A stretch of DNA of 64,000 bases from Hymenobacter gummosus (lineage in GTDB: Bacteria > Bacteroidota > Bacteroidia > Cytophagales > Hymenobacteraceae), in assembly GCF_003970915.1 (NCBI RefSeq), contig NZ_RXOF01000011.1, positions 62,001 through 126,000 of the forward strand, given 5' to 3'. The first letter of the stretch is position 1. Every line of letters starts with the position of its first letter. Made by a program: the position numbers and the translations under genes. This document shows, piece by piece, positions 7,782-16,351 of this stretch. The notes below the pieces were generated by a model. The model ran no database searches and was not told the DNA's origin. It worked only from the letters and a program-made list of their open reading frames with translations.

Positions 7782-8696
7782 ATGAACGGTCCCCTCACGC
7801 TCGAAGAGTTCTACCAGCAGAAAACCAACTGGCTGCCCGACAACCTGCGCCAGGACATCGGCCACTTCAACGTGCTGCGCCTCGACGACTTCGTGGGGCC
7901 CAACGCCTCCCACCTGTCCTACAGCCGCAAGGACTTCTACAAAATCGTGGTGACGAGCGGGCGCAGCAACTACCACTTTGCCGACAAGACGGTGGAAATC
8001 CGCGGGCACGCGCTGCTGTTCATGAACCCGCTGATTCCCTACCACTGGGAGCCGCTCGACGACGAGCAGACCGGCTACTTCTGCATTTTCACCGAGACGT
8101 TTCTGCAGCGGCACCAGGCCGGCCCGGCCCTCGATCTGCCCCTGTTCCGGCCCGGCGGGCAGCCCTCGTACAGCCTCACCGAAGCCCAGCGCGACGAGGC
8201 GGTGCGGGTGTTTCAGAAGATGCAGGCCGAAATCAGCTCCGACTACGCCTACAAGTACGACCTGCTGCGCAACTACGTGTTCGAGCTGATTCACAGCGCC
8301 CAGAAGCTGCAGCCCACCACCGCGCTCTACTACAATACCACCGCCGCCACCCGCATTGCCTCCCTGTTTGCCGAGCTGCTGGAGCGGCAGTTTCCCATCG
8401 AGACGCCCGGGCAGCAGCTGCGCCTGCGCACGGCCCAGGCCTTTGCCGCCCAGCTGGCCGTGCACGTGAATCACCTGAACCGGGCGCTCAAGGAAGTCAC
8501 CGGCAAAACCACCACCCAGCTTATTGCCGAGCGGCTGGTGCAGGAAGCCCGGGCGCTGCTGCGCCACACCAGCTGGAACGTGGCCGAAATCGGCTACGCC
8601 CTGGGCTTCGAGGAGCCGGCCCACTTCAGCACCTTCTTCCGCAAGCACACCGGGCAGGCCCCTTCGGCGCAGCGCAGCCCGGTGGCGGCTGTTTGA
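7782..8696 (+). CDS. AraC-family transcriptional regulator
   Basis: A 304-residue regulator with an N-terminal cupin-like sensing domain (about 1-180; note MNPLIPYHWEPLDDEQTGYFCIF) and a C-terminal AraC HTH pair: LAVHVNHLNRALKEVTGKTT and AEIGYALGFEEPAHFSTFFRKHTGQAP. The gene is followed, in the same direction, by two related SDR genes, the first preceded by its own TAGCTTTG box. It is likely an activator of one or both; the inducer is unknown. Confidence 0.85.
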   Translation: MNGPLTLEEFYQQKTNWLPDNLRQDIGHFNVLRLDDFVGPNASHLSYSRKDFYKIVVTSGRSNYHFADKTVEIRGHALLFMNPLIPYHWEPLDDEQTGYFCIFTETFLQRHQAGPALDLPLFRPGGQPSYSLTEAQRDEAVRVFQKMQAEISSDYAYKYDLLRNYVFELIHSAQKLQPTTALYYNTTAATRIASLFAELLERQFPIETPGQQLRLRTAQAFAAQLAVHVNHLNRALKEVTGKTTTQLIAERLVQEARALLRHTSWNVAEIGYALGFEEPAHFSTFFRKHTGQAPSAQRSPVAAV

Positions 8697-8748
8697 TTTT
8701 CGCAAGTATCCGTTTGAAGCGGGCAAGCCCCTCCCCTGCCCGCGGCTC

Positions 8749-8756
8749 TAGCTTTG
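8749..8756 (+). promoter_or_regulatory. Candidate -7 box TAGCTTTG upstream of SDR
   Basis: TAGCTTTG fits the Bacteroidota -7 consensus TAnnTTTG and lies 22 bases before the SDR start at 8779. No TTG is found at the usual 19-20 base spacing, so the promoter may need an activator such as the AraC protein encoded just upstream. Confidence 0.45.
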
Positions 8757-8778
8757 CATTGTCAAAACCAATCAAGCT

Positions 8779-9621
8779 ATGAGCACTACCCCCATCTGGT
8801 TTGTTACCGGCGCCTCGCAGGGCCTCGGCCTGGCGCTGGTCCAGCACCTGCTCAGCCTGGGCTACCGCGTGGCGGCCACCTCGCGCCGCCTCGGCAGCCT
8901 GGAGCAGACCCTCGGCCCGGCTTCCGCTGATTTCCTCCCCTTGCAGGTCGACTTGGCCGCTGACCACGACGTGCGGCGGGCCGTCGACGCGGCGGTGGCC
9001 CACTTCGGCGGCCTCGACGTGGTCGTCAACAACGCCGGCTACGGCATTGGGGGCAGCGTGGAGGAGCTGACGGACGCCGAAACCCGCGCCGCCTTCGACG
9101 TGAACGTGTTCGGCACCATCAACGTGATTCGCCACGCGCTGCCCCACCTGCGGGCGGCCGGGGCCGGGCACATCATCAACGTGTCGTCCATTGCGGCGCG
9201 GGCCGGGGCTACCGGCTGGGCCATCTACGGCGCCACCAAAGCCGCCGTGTCGGTGCTGACGGAGGTGCTGGCCCAGGACGTGGCCGCCTTCGGCATCCGC
9301 GCCACGGTGGTCGAGCCCGGCGGCTTCCGCACCAACTTCCTCAGTGCCGATTCCCTGGCCCTGCCCCAGCAGCCCCTCGACGCCTACGCCGACGTGCGCG
9401 CCTCCCACGCCCGCTACCTGCAGCTGCACGGCCAGCAGGGCGGCGACCCGGCCAAAGCCGCCGCGGCCATCGTGCAGCTGGCCCAGGAGCCAAACCCGCC
9501 GGTGCACCTGCTGCTCGGCCAGGATGCCCTTAACCGCGCCCAGACCAAGCTCGACGCGCTGCAGCAGGAACTCAACGCCTGGCGCGGCCTGAGCGAGTCG
9601 ACCGGCTTCGACGCGCACTAA
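8779..9621 (+). CDS. Short-chain dehydrogenase/reductase, tandem paralogue 1
   Basis: A 280-residue SDR with TGASQGLG cofactor loop, VVNNAGYG, catalytic serine in INVSSIAARAG, YGATK catalytic pair and EPGGFRTNFL substrate loop. Length and the C-terminal LLLGQDALNRAQTKLDAL segment match the retinol-dehydrogenase-like/oxidoreductase SDR subgroup common in soil bacteria. Its closest relative in the window is the SDR at 9963-10814, from which it is separated by a palindromic repeat element. Substrate unknown. Confidence 0.85.
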   Translation: MSTTPIWFVTGASQGLGLALVQHLLSLGYRVAATSRRLGSLEQTLGPASADFLPLQVDLAADHDVRRAVDAAVAHFGGLDVVVNNAGYGIGGSVEELTDAETRAAFDVNVFGTINVIRHALPHLRAAGAGHIINVSSIAARAGATGWAIYGATKAAVSVLTEVLAQDVAAFGIRATVVEPGGFRTNFLSADSLALPQQPLDAYADVRASHARYLQLHGQQGGDPAKAAAAIVQLAQEPNPPVHLLLGQDALNRAQTKLDALQQELNAWRGLSESTGFDAH

Positions 9622-9700
9622 GGCCCGAAAAGTTTTTCGTTTCCGAGTACGGTAAACGGCGGGCCGGTACGTCTGTTTAAGTGAAGCTGCCCAGGAAGCA

Positions 9701-9844
9701 CTCCAGCCCGTCATGTCGAGCCCCGCGAGACATCTCGCGTGCTGATAGGGGATAGTAAATCCTCGTTCAACGAGCAGATTACTATCCGGCGAGATGTCTC
9801 GATCCTCGCTTGATGCGCGACATGCTCGACATGACGGGCTGGAG
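9701..9844. repeat. Palindromic dispersed element (GTCATGTCGAG family) in a 341-base spacer
   Basis: Perfect 20-bp terminal inverted repeats at 9701-9720 and 9825-9844 (CTCCAGCCCGTCATGTCGAG and its complement) enclose about 104 bases that include an internal inverted pair GAGACATCTCGC / GCGAGATGTCTC. No reading frame is seen. Related copies or modules occur at 37535-37651, inside 54071-54285 and inside 63521-63699. The remainder of the spacer between the two SDR genes (9622-9962) holds nothing else I can identify. Confidence 0.85.
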
Positions 9845-9962
9845 CACTCCATAACCAGCCTCAGTAAGCCCCCTAACTTTTCCGCCCGCCTTATGCTGTA
9901 TCTGTTCGGAAGCCTCGCCCTCCAAGATTCTCTCGCTTACCACGAATCCACTTACTCAACCC

Positions 9963-10814
9963 ATGACAACTTCCAACACCAACCAAACCTGGTTCGTGAC
10001 CGGGGCCTCCCAGGGCCTGGGCCTGACGCTGGTGCAAGCGCTGCTGAGCCAGGGCTACCGCGTGGCCGCCACCTCCCGCAACCTGGACACGCTGAAGCAA
10101 GCCGTGCCGCATGAAAACGCGGCGCAGTTTCTGCCCCTGGCCATGGACCTCGGCTCCGAAACGAGCGTGCAGCAGGCCATCGGGCAGGCCGTAGCCCACT
10201 TCGGCCGCCTCGACGTAATCGTGAATAACGCCGGCTACGGGCAGCTCGGCGCCCTCGAGGAGCTGAGTGACGACGAGGCCCGGCGCAACTTCGAGGTGAA
10301 CGTGTTCGGGCTGCTGCACGTGCTGCGCCACGCCACCCCGCAACTGCGCGCCCAGGGCGCGGGCCGGGTGTTCAACATCGGCTCCATCGGCGGCTTCACC
10401 GGCGACTTTGCCGGCTGGGGTGTGTACTGCGCCACCAAGTTTGCCGTGGCCGGCCTCACCGAGTCGTACGCGGCCGAGGTCAAGGACTTCGGCGTGCAGG
10501 CCAGCGTGGTGTACCCCGGCTACTTCCGCACCAACTTCCTCACCGGCGGCTCCCTGGGCACCCCGCAGCAGCCCCTGGCCGACTACAAAGCCGTGCGCGA
10601 CTCGCTGACCCTGCACGAGCAGATCAACGGCAACCAGCCCGGCGACCCGGAAAAAGCCGCCGCCGTGCTCATCGAAGCCAGCCAGGCCGCGCAGCAGCCC
10701 CTGCACCTGTTCCTGGGCCCCGACGCCTACGGCCTGGCCGAGCAGAAAATTGCCCGCGTACAGCAGGATTTGCAGCAGTGGCAGGCTCAGGCCACCGCTA
10801 CGAATATTGCTTAA
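9963..10814 (+). CDS. Short-chain dehydrogenase/reductase, tandem paralogue 2
   Basis: A 283-residue SDR: TGASQGLG, VNNAGYGQLG, FNIGSIGGF (catalytic Ser), YCATK (Tyr-x-x-x-Lys) and PGYFRTNFL. It is plainly paralogous along its full length to the protein encoded at 8779-9621, including the LGxDAxxLAxxK tail. NAD(P)-dependent oxidoreductase, substrate unknown. Its stop codon lies inside the first word of the repeat spacer that follows. Confidence 0.85.
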   Translation: MTTSNTNQTWFVTGASQGLGLTLVQALLSQGYRVAATSRNLDTLKQAVPHENAAQFLPLAMDLGSETSVQQAIGQAVAHFGRLDVIVNNAGYGQLGALEELSDDEARRNFEVNVFGLLHVLRHATPQLRAQGAGRVFNIGSIGGFTGDFAGWGVYCATKFAVAGLTESYAAEVKDFGVQASVVYPGYFRTNFLTGGSLGTPQQPLADYKAVRDSLTLHEQINGNQPGDPEKAAAVLIEASQAAQQPLHLFLGPDAYGLAEQKIARVQQDLQQWQAQATATNIA

Positions 10815-10895
10815 ATGGCTAAATGGCTGGCTGATTAAATGGCTGGTCGTTCTGACGTTGAACAATCAACCATTTAACCAGCCAGCCATTCAACC
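10813..10895. repeat. Word-repeat spacer with inverted arms (TAAATGGCTGG)
   Basis: Left arm 10813-10848 contains three TAAATGGCT/TGGCTGG words; right arm 10869-10895 holds AACCATTTAACCAGCCAGCCATT, here described as the complement of the left arm. The middle is GTTCTGACGTTGAACAATC. The same word and the GTTCTGACG core occur at 1618-1779. The SDR stop codon (10812-10814) is the start of the array. Confidence 0.75.
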
Positions 10896-10896
10896 C

Positions 10897-10935
10897 AAAA
10901 AAGGCGCCCGGGTCAGCCCGGGGGCCTTTTTTGGC
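10897..10935. terminator. Bidirectional Rho-independent terminator
   Basis: A hairpin with A6 on the left and T6 on the right, stem GGCGCCCGGG / CCCGGGGGCC with one mismatch and a TCAG loop. It lies between the SDR and the convergent surface-protein gene. Confidence 0.85.
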
Positions 10936-10940
10936 TTTGC

Positions 10941-12428
10941 TTACTTCATCACCTCCAGCCAGGTCTTGTGCGACTCGCGGCGGCCGGTGCAGTTGGTGTA
11001 TTCCAGCAGGTAATAGTAGGTGCCGGCGGGCGTGTTGGCGGCGCTCCAGCCCTCGTTGGGGTCGGTGCCGGAGTACACGCGCTTGCCCCAGCGGTTGAAC
11101 ACCTGCAGGCGGTACTCCGTCACGTTGGCCGGGGCCGATACCTTCAGCACGTCGTTTTTCCCGTCCTTGGTGTTGGGAGTCAGCACGTTCGGGTAAAACA
11201 GCTCGGGCTTCACCTCAAACTGGGCCACGCTCTGGCAGCCGGTGGTGGGCGTGTAGGTAACGGTGTAGGTCTTCACCTCGGAAGCGCGCAAATCCACCTC
11301 GCCGGTGCTGGCATTGATGGACAAGCCCGCGGGCGTGGCCGAGAAAGTGCCGGCTACCGTCGGCAGATCGGGCCGCACGCTGGAGCCGTTCTGGTAGAAG
11401 GGCCCGCAGGCGTAGCTGAAGCGGGTGGGCGCCACGGTCACCGTCACGGGCGTGGAGAAGCTGCCCTGCGGGCCGCACACCACGCGGGCGCGGTACTGGG
11501 TCGTCACGACGGGGCGGGCGGCGTAGGTGGCGCTGGTGGCCCCGCCGATGTTGGTCCAGGTGGTGCCGTTGTCGGTGGAAGCCTGCCACTGGAAGCCGAT
11601 GATAACGGAGTTGGTGTTGCCCGTCAGCGAAAGCGTGGTGGAGGCGCCCGGGCAGATGGCGGCGGCGCTGGCCTGGGCCGTGCCGCCGGTGGGGGCCGTC
11701 AGGCAGTTGGCGCCCAGGCTCACGCCCATCACATTCAGCACCGGGTCGGTGGAGTTTTTCGACACCTGAATGCTCTGCACCAGCTTGTTGTAGTTGGCCA
11801 CGGCCAGCGGCAGGCGCACCTCGTAGATGGTCGGGTCGTTGGGCTGGTTCTCGATGGTGTCGTCGGGGCGGTTGACGCGGCTGCCCACGATAATGGCGGG
11901 CGTGGCCCCGTTGCCGTACCAGTCGGGCACCACGATGTTGGTAAACAGCTGGATGGAGTTGTCGGTGAAGGTCACCACAAAGGTCTTGGGCGCGGTGCTG
12001 CCGTTGCCCTCGGTGGCCAATACCAGGATTTCGCTGCAGGCCTGGGGGTTGGTGAGCGTGAGCGTGCCCGCGCCGGCTCCGTCGATGCGCAGGGAGTTCA
12101 GGCCGCTGCTGGGGCCCATCTGGTACGTCAGCCCCGGGGTGGTGCGGCTACGGAAAAAGCCGCTGGCCGGCAGCGCGCGGTTGGGCCGCTGCCCGGCGGG
12201 GTTGATGAAGGTGGAGTCGGCAAAGCACCAGCGCACCGAGGCGTTGCCGCGGTCGACGGTGTGGGTGGTGGAGCTGGCCACCGTGCCCCGGCCGTTGGCA
12301 ATAACGTCGGCGGTGTAGCCGGTGACGGCGGCGGGGACGTAGACGGTTTGGGCGGCGGCCGTCTGGCTGAGCGTGCAGATTCCCAACGCTCCCAGCAGCG
12401 GCGCTAAGAGGGTAAAACGTGTATTCAT
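10941..12428 (-). CDS. Secreted surface protein with gliding-motility/T9SS type-B C-terminal domain
   Basis: A 495-residue exported protein. A signal peptide (MNTRFTLLAPLLGALGICTLSQTAAAQ) is followed by a beta-rich region, an Ig-like segment near 265-355 (CPGASTTLSLTGNTNSV...FQWQASTDNGTTWTNI) and, in the last 85 residues, a gliding-motility-associated C-terminal domain: FYPNVLTPNTKDGKNDVLKV, YRLQVFNRWGKRVY, AGTYYYLLEYTNC. That domain directs type IX secretion and, in the type-B class, surface retention. The start at 12428 places the signal peptide first. The upstream region is AT-rich and probably holds the promoter. Confidence 0.85.
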   Translation of the reverse strand: MNTRFTLLAPLLGALGICTLSQTAAAQTVYVPAAVTGYTADVIANGRGTVASSTTHTVDRGNASVRWCFADSTFINPAGQRPNRALPASGFFRSRTTPGLTYQMGPSSGLNSLRIDGAGAGTLTLTNPQACSEILVLATEGNGSTAPKTFVVTFTDNSIQLFTNIVVPDWYGNGATPAIIVGSRVNRPDDTIENQPNDPTIYEVRLPLAVANYNKLVQSIQVSKNSTDPVLNVMGVSLGANCLTAPTGGTAQASAAAICPGASTTLSLTGNTNSVIIGFQWQASTDNGTTWTNIGGATSATYAARPVVTTQYRARVVCGPQGSFSTPVTVTVAPTRFSYACGPFYQNGSSVRPDLPTVAGTFSATPAGLSINASTGEVDLRASEVKTYTVTYTPTTGCQSVAQFEVKPELFYPNVLTPNTKDGKNDVLKVSAPANVTEYRLQVFNRWGKRVYSGTDPNEGWSAANTPAGTYYYLLEYTNCTGRRESHKTWLEVMK

Positions 12429-12804
12429 GTGTGGGTGGTAAGGAGGTATAGCGGGAATGCGGCCGTAAAAAACAAACTCCAATCAGGTATTACAATGCTC
12501 TGATTTATATTTTTTCCAGACGCCCGGATTGGCCCGATTTCTGCGCCAGCTCCTGCCTTTGTTTAAAAACCGGTGAATAATAAGGCCAAATACATCATTA
12601 ATAATTTTTAATTCTCATTTTCGGCATTTCGCCGCGCTTTGGCAAATATTATTATCAAAAGTCCAGCTTAAAGCAGCCTTGGTTAAGACGAGGCAGCGCG
12701 AAAAAGATAATTCGCACTTCAGCGCGGTCAGTTTCCCTGGCGCCCGCCTCGTTTCGGTCCCGCTTCCGCCCGGCTATCGATGCCCGACCGATATTGCCGC
12801 GGCT
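12429..12804. other. AT-rich divergent intergenic region
   Basis: 376 bases between the T9SS protein gene and the divergent lipoprotein gene. The part from about 12480 to 12670 is distinctly A+T rich compared with the rest of the window (runs such as TTTATATTTTTT and AATTTTTAATTCTC), which suggests promoters or curved DNA. I cannot find a full TTG-N19/20-TAnnTTTG promoter on either strand. Confidence 0.5.
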
Positions 12805-13380
12805 ATGCGTACTCTCGCCCACTTACGACTGCGCGCCGCCCCGGCTCTGATCCTGGCCCCGGCCCTGACGGGCTGCCTGGTCGTGAAGACCGAGGTGGAC
12901 TGGCGGGGCGCGGCGGACGCCACAAGCCGCCCGCCGCGCCCCGCCGCCGCGGTGGAGCTGCGCCGCCGTCCGCACCTGGCTACCTTGCCCTTCGTGTTCG
13001 TGTCGTACGCTACCCGGGGCTACGGCCTGGCCTTCAGCTTCAGCACGCCGCGGGCCTACGCCACCCTCGACTCGGTGCGCTACCGCCTCTACAACCGCCA
13101 CGACAGCCTGCTGCTGGCCGGCACCTGCCGCACGGCCGCCCGGTTTTACCGCCCGGCCGGGGCCAACTCCCCCAAACCCGGCCCCGCCAACCCGGCCGGG
13201 CGGCTGCGCTTTGCCGCCTGCCAGACGCCGCACACCCTGGCCCTGCCCATCCGCGCCGATTCGGTGGTGCGCCTTGATTTCCAGGCCTTCCTCACCGACT
13301 CAGCCGGCCGGCCCCAGCGCTGGTCCTACGACAATTACCGCCTGCTGCGGCACGGCCGCCGCGTGGGCAGCTCCTTCTAA
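12805..13380 (+). CDS. Predicted lipoprotein
   Basis: A 191-residue predicted lipoprotein: MRTLAHLRLRAAPALILAPA followed by LTGC, with the cysteine at residue 24. The mature part is beta-strand rich (for example FVFVSYATRGYGLAFSFS and SVRYRLYNRHDSLLLAGTC). No family recognised. The frame is open upstream to 12679, but that extension would remove the lipoprotein signal from the N-terminus, so the start at 12805 is used. Confidence 0.55.
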   Translation: MRTLAHLRLRAAPALILAPALTGCLVVKTEVDWRGAADATSRPPRPAAAVELRRRPHLATLPFVFVSYATRGYGLAFSFSTPRAYATLDSVRYRLYNRHDSLLLAGTCRTAARFYRPAGANSPKPGPANPAGRLRFAACQTPHTLALPIRADSVVRLDFQAFLTDSAGRPQRWSYDNYRLLRHGRRVGSSF

Positions 13381-13525
13381 CTTCCCGCCGGGCCGCAGTT
13401 CGATCAGCTTTCATTGAAGTTGTTTAGGACGTGTCATCCTGAGCGTTTTCTACTAACCAGGCTTCCTAAATAGCTTCATTGCTATAAGTAGCGGCCGGCG
13501 CGGCGGGTACACCAAGCCCCAAAAC

Positions 13526-13930
13526 ATGGATCAGGACCTCGTTATTCTGGCGTTGAACGCCCGCTGGGGCTGCGCTATTCCCTTCGGCTGGGTGCCTATC
13601 ATTGGCGCCGGCCAGGTGCCCGATACGGAAATCTATTCCGCCCAGGCTTTCGACCAGTTGCTGAAAGACCTGGGGCCGGTTATCCAGCGGCTTTATCCCG
13701 GGGAGCTGATTGAAGTCCGGGAGGGCGGCGCCGTGGGCCGGCCGGACCAGGAGGCGGCCTGCTGGGGCTACGACGGGCAGGAATACCTGTACACCAACGA
13801 CACCTTTGACTTCGTCCTGTACTTCTCGCACGAGGGCACCGTCACAGTTGGGGGCCGGCAGCTGCTGGCCGAAATTCACCGGCGGTGGCCCGCCTACCGG
13901 CAGCACTTGTGGAGCGGCAAGCTCTCGTAA
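13526..13930 (+). CDS. Uncharacterised 134-residue protein
   Basis: A soluble, acidic protein starting MDQDLVILALNARWGC, with no signal peptide or membrane segment. Aromatic residues are frequent (ACWGYDGQEYLYTNDTFDFVLYFSHEG). I do not recognise a family; size and composition would suit a small immunity-type or housekeeping protein but nothing in the neighbourhood supports either. The preceding 145 bases hold no clear promoter. Confidence 0.5.
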   Translation: MDQDLVILALNARWGCAIPFGWVPIIGAGQVPDTEIYSAQAFDQLLKDLGPVIQRLYPGELIEVREGGAVGRPDQEAACWGYDGQEYLYTNDTFDFVLYFSHEGTVTVGGRQLLAEIHRRWPAYRQHLWSGKLS

Positions 13931-13931
13931 C

Positions 13932-13971
13932 CTTCCGCGGCCGGCGTGATTCCAACGGCTGGCCGCGGAAG
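13932..13971 (+). terminator. Hairpin after the 134-residue protein
   Basis: CTTCCGCGGCC (13932-13942) pairs with GGCCGCGGAAG (13961-13971). No T-run follows, so termination activity is uncertain. Confidence 0.45.
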
Positions 13972-14102
13972 CTGCAGCGGCCGGCGGGGGCGCGGCAGGC
14001 CGCCGTGCAACCTCCGCGCATGCCCGTGCGACCCACGCGCAAGTCTAACTCACCGGATAGTCAACAACTTGCCGGCCACTCCTGCACCTCTTCGCCCCGG
14101 CC

Positions 14103-15869
14103 ATGAACAAACTGCTACTCGCCCCCGCCCTGCTGGTCCTGCTGCCGCTGGCGGCCCGCGCTCAGGTGGGCATCGGCACCACCACGCCCGACGCCAAAGC
14201 GGCCCTCGATATCCGCGCCACCGATAAGGGCCTGCTCATTCCGCGCCTGACGGCCGCCCAGCGCACGGCCCTCACGGCCGTACCCCAGGACCTGCTGGTG
14301 TACCAGACCGACGGCACCGCCTCGGGCGGGGCCCAGACGGGCTTCTGGTACTACGGCGGCTCGGGCGGCTGGGTGTTTCTCGACGCCAGCGCTGGCAGCG
14401 GCCTCACCCTGCCCTTCAGCGGCAGCTTCGGCGGCTCGTCGGCCACCCCGGCCCTCGACGTGAGCCATACCAACGGCGGTACTGCCGTGCGCGGCTCCGC
14501 TCCGAACGCCGGCATCGGCGTGTTCGGCAGCAGCAGCACCGGCTCGGGCGTGTACGGCTTGGCCACGAGCAGCGGCGGCTTCGGTGTGCGCGGCAACACC
14601 TCGGCCAGCAGCAGCGCGGGCCTGTACGGCTCGGCCGCCGGCACCAACACCTACGGCGTCATCGGTAGCGGTGAAACCGGGGTGCTGGGCCAGGGGAGCA
14701 GCGGGCCGGGCCTGAGCGGCAGCAGCAACAGCGGGCCGGCCCTGCAAGCGGCCAAAACCAGCGGGTAGACCGGCCGCGCCGCCGAGCTGACCCTGGCCGG
14801 CACCAGCAACGACTCGACGGCCGTGTACGTGAGCACCGCGGGGCCGCGGCCGGCGCTGCGGGCCGTCAACAGCAACGCCAGCGTGCAGGCCGCCATCCGC
14901 GGGGTGAAAACGGCCGGCACCGAGGGCAGCGGCGTGGAGGGCGTGGTGACCAGCGGCGGCGGCAACGCGGCCGGGGTGCTGGGCCAGGACAAAACCAGTA
15001 CCGGGGTGGGCAGCGGCGTCATCGGGCTGACGGTGGGCGGCTACGGAGTGCGCGGCGTGGCCTCGGGCACCGGGGGCTACGGCGTGGCCGGCACGGCCAC
15101 CAACAGCTACGGCGTCATCGGGGGCAGCACCAGCGGCGTGGGCGTGTACGGCAGCAGCAGCAGCAATGCGGGTGTGCAGGGCGCGGCGAACAGCAGCGGC
15201 AGCGGCGTGGCAGGCGTGGTGGGTACCAACTCGGCCGCGACGGGCGTGGGGGTGCTGGGCTCGGCGCTCATCGCGGTGCGCGGGGCCAGCACCGGCACCA
15301 ACGGCCTCGGCGTGTACGGCACGGCCACGGGCAGCGCCGGCCAAGGGGTGTTCGGGCAGGGCAGCAGCGGGGCCGTGGGCATCGAGGGCAACAGCTCCGG
15401 CAGCGGCCGGGCCGGGTTGTTTACCAAAACGGGCACCAGCTCGGGCGCGGTGGTCGAAATCCGGCAGGCCAGCAGCACCACCGACGCGGCCCTGGTGGTA
15501 CAGGGCAGCTCACGGGTGGAGGAAGTCAACACCACGGCCACCGGCACCGCCAACCTGCTGCCCGTGGCGTACGGCCGCGTCGGCCGCACCGGCAATATCC
15601 TGGGCGGCACCGGCAACTTCACCGTCACGCAGACCCTGGCCAACTACGGGGTGTACGTCATTACCATCAGCAACCTGAACACCGTGGACCTGACCAACGC
15701 CGTGTGCCAGGTGACGTGCCGCTGGGGCGTGCCGGGCCAGGCCAACGCCCAGTTCGTGGCCACGGCCAACGGCCAGACCAACGGCCGGGGGGAAGTGCAC
15801 ATCAGCAACCTCAACGCGCCCAACAACCTGGCCGAGGCCGACTTCACGTTCGTCGTCTACCGGCCCTAG
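14103..15869 (+). pseudogene. Glycine-rich surface protein interrupted by an in-frame TAG at 14766
   Basis: The frame from 14103 to 15869 encodes one 588-codon protein apart from a single TAG at 14766-14768. The N-terminus has a signal peptide (MNKLLLAPALLVLLPLAARAQ) and the VGIGTTTPDAKAALDIRATDKGLLIPRLTAAQR block that opens a large class of Bacteroidota surface/tail-fibre-like proteins. Then come many degenerate GVYG/GVxG-SSSG repeats before and after the stop, ending in a compact domain (FTVTQTLANYGVYVITISNL...FTFVVYRP). The repeats continue seamlessly across TAG in the same frame, and CAG (Gln) is the simplest ancestor. Either a recent nonsense mutation, a base-call error or readthrough. 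No T9SS tail is obvious. Confidence 0.75.
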
Positions 15870-15873
15870 CTAC

Positions 15874-16038
15874 CTCAAGCTGCGGAGCGCCTGCGTCGTA
15901 GCGCGAAGCTCTGCTTCGCGTATTCCGAACGACTCGTGGAACGACCATCGTTATTTGTCTGTCAACGACAACCGTGCTGAATACGCGAAGCAGAGCTTCG
16001 CGCTACACGCAGACGGCGCCAGCACTCCGCAACTTGAG
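15874..16038. repeat. Inverted-repeat element after the glycine-rich protein gene
   Basis: Outer arms of about 50-60 bases: 15874-15925 and 15979-16038. The inner 28 bp match exactly (15898-15925 with 15979-16006; includes GCGAAGCTCTGCTTCGC, itself palindromic), and the outer parts match imperfectly (CTCAAGCTGCGGAGCGC and the complement of GCACTCCGCAACTTGAG). No coding frame. Together with the tandem array it fills the 482-base gap between genes. Confidence 0.75.
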
Positions 16039-16075
16039 TTGGTTAGCGGCCCAGGCCGGTTTGCATCCGAAAGCT

Positions 16076-16275
16076 GCCGTCACAAAGGTTTACGAGGCTG
16101 GCTTTCGGGCGAAAGATGCCGTCGTAAACGTTTACGAGGCTGGGTTTCGGGCGCAGGACGGTCCCGTAAACGTTTACGAGACAGGATCACAGGCGAAAGA
16201 TGCCGTCGTAAAGGTTTACGAAGCAGGGTTTCGGGCGAAAGATGCCGTCACAAAGGTTTGTGACGGCATCTTTCG
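16076..16275. repeat. 42-bp tandem array, each unit opening with a palindrome
   Basis: Four full 42-bp units (16076-16117, 16118-16159, 16160-16201, 16202-16243) and a fifth partial one. Each unit begins with a palindrome of the type CGTAAACGTTTACG (perfect 16-bp TCGTAAACGTTTACGA in unit 2; variants CACAAAGGTTTACG, CGTAAAGGTTTACG, CACAAAGGTTTGTG) and then GAGGCTGGGTTTCGGGCGAA. The plus-strand frame is open through the array because 42 is a multiple of three, but it has no ATG of its own and is not taken as coding. Confidence 0.8.
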
Positions 16276-16280
16276 TTTTC
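16236..16280 (+). terminator. Hairpin closing the 42-bp array, with T-run
   Basis: CGAAAGATGCCGTCACAAA pairs with TTTGTGACGGCATCTTTCG (stem about 18 bp, very short loop), followed by TTTTCC. It could terminate transcription from upstream before the gene at 16352. Confidence 0.6.
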
Positions 16281-16351
16281 CCAATATGGGGCTTGGAGCC
16301 AGGGATTTAGGCCGATATATTGCCGGGCTTTCATCTCATTCCCATCCGCTT

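Noticed and set aside
15974-16351. N-terminal extension of the helical protein through the 42-bp array (KVYEAGFRAKDAV repeats)
   Set aside because: The array is palindromic DNA ending in a terminator-like hairpin; protein-like composition starts at 16352.
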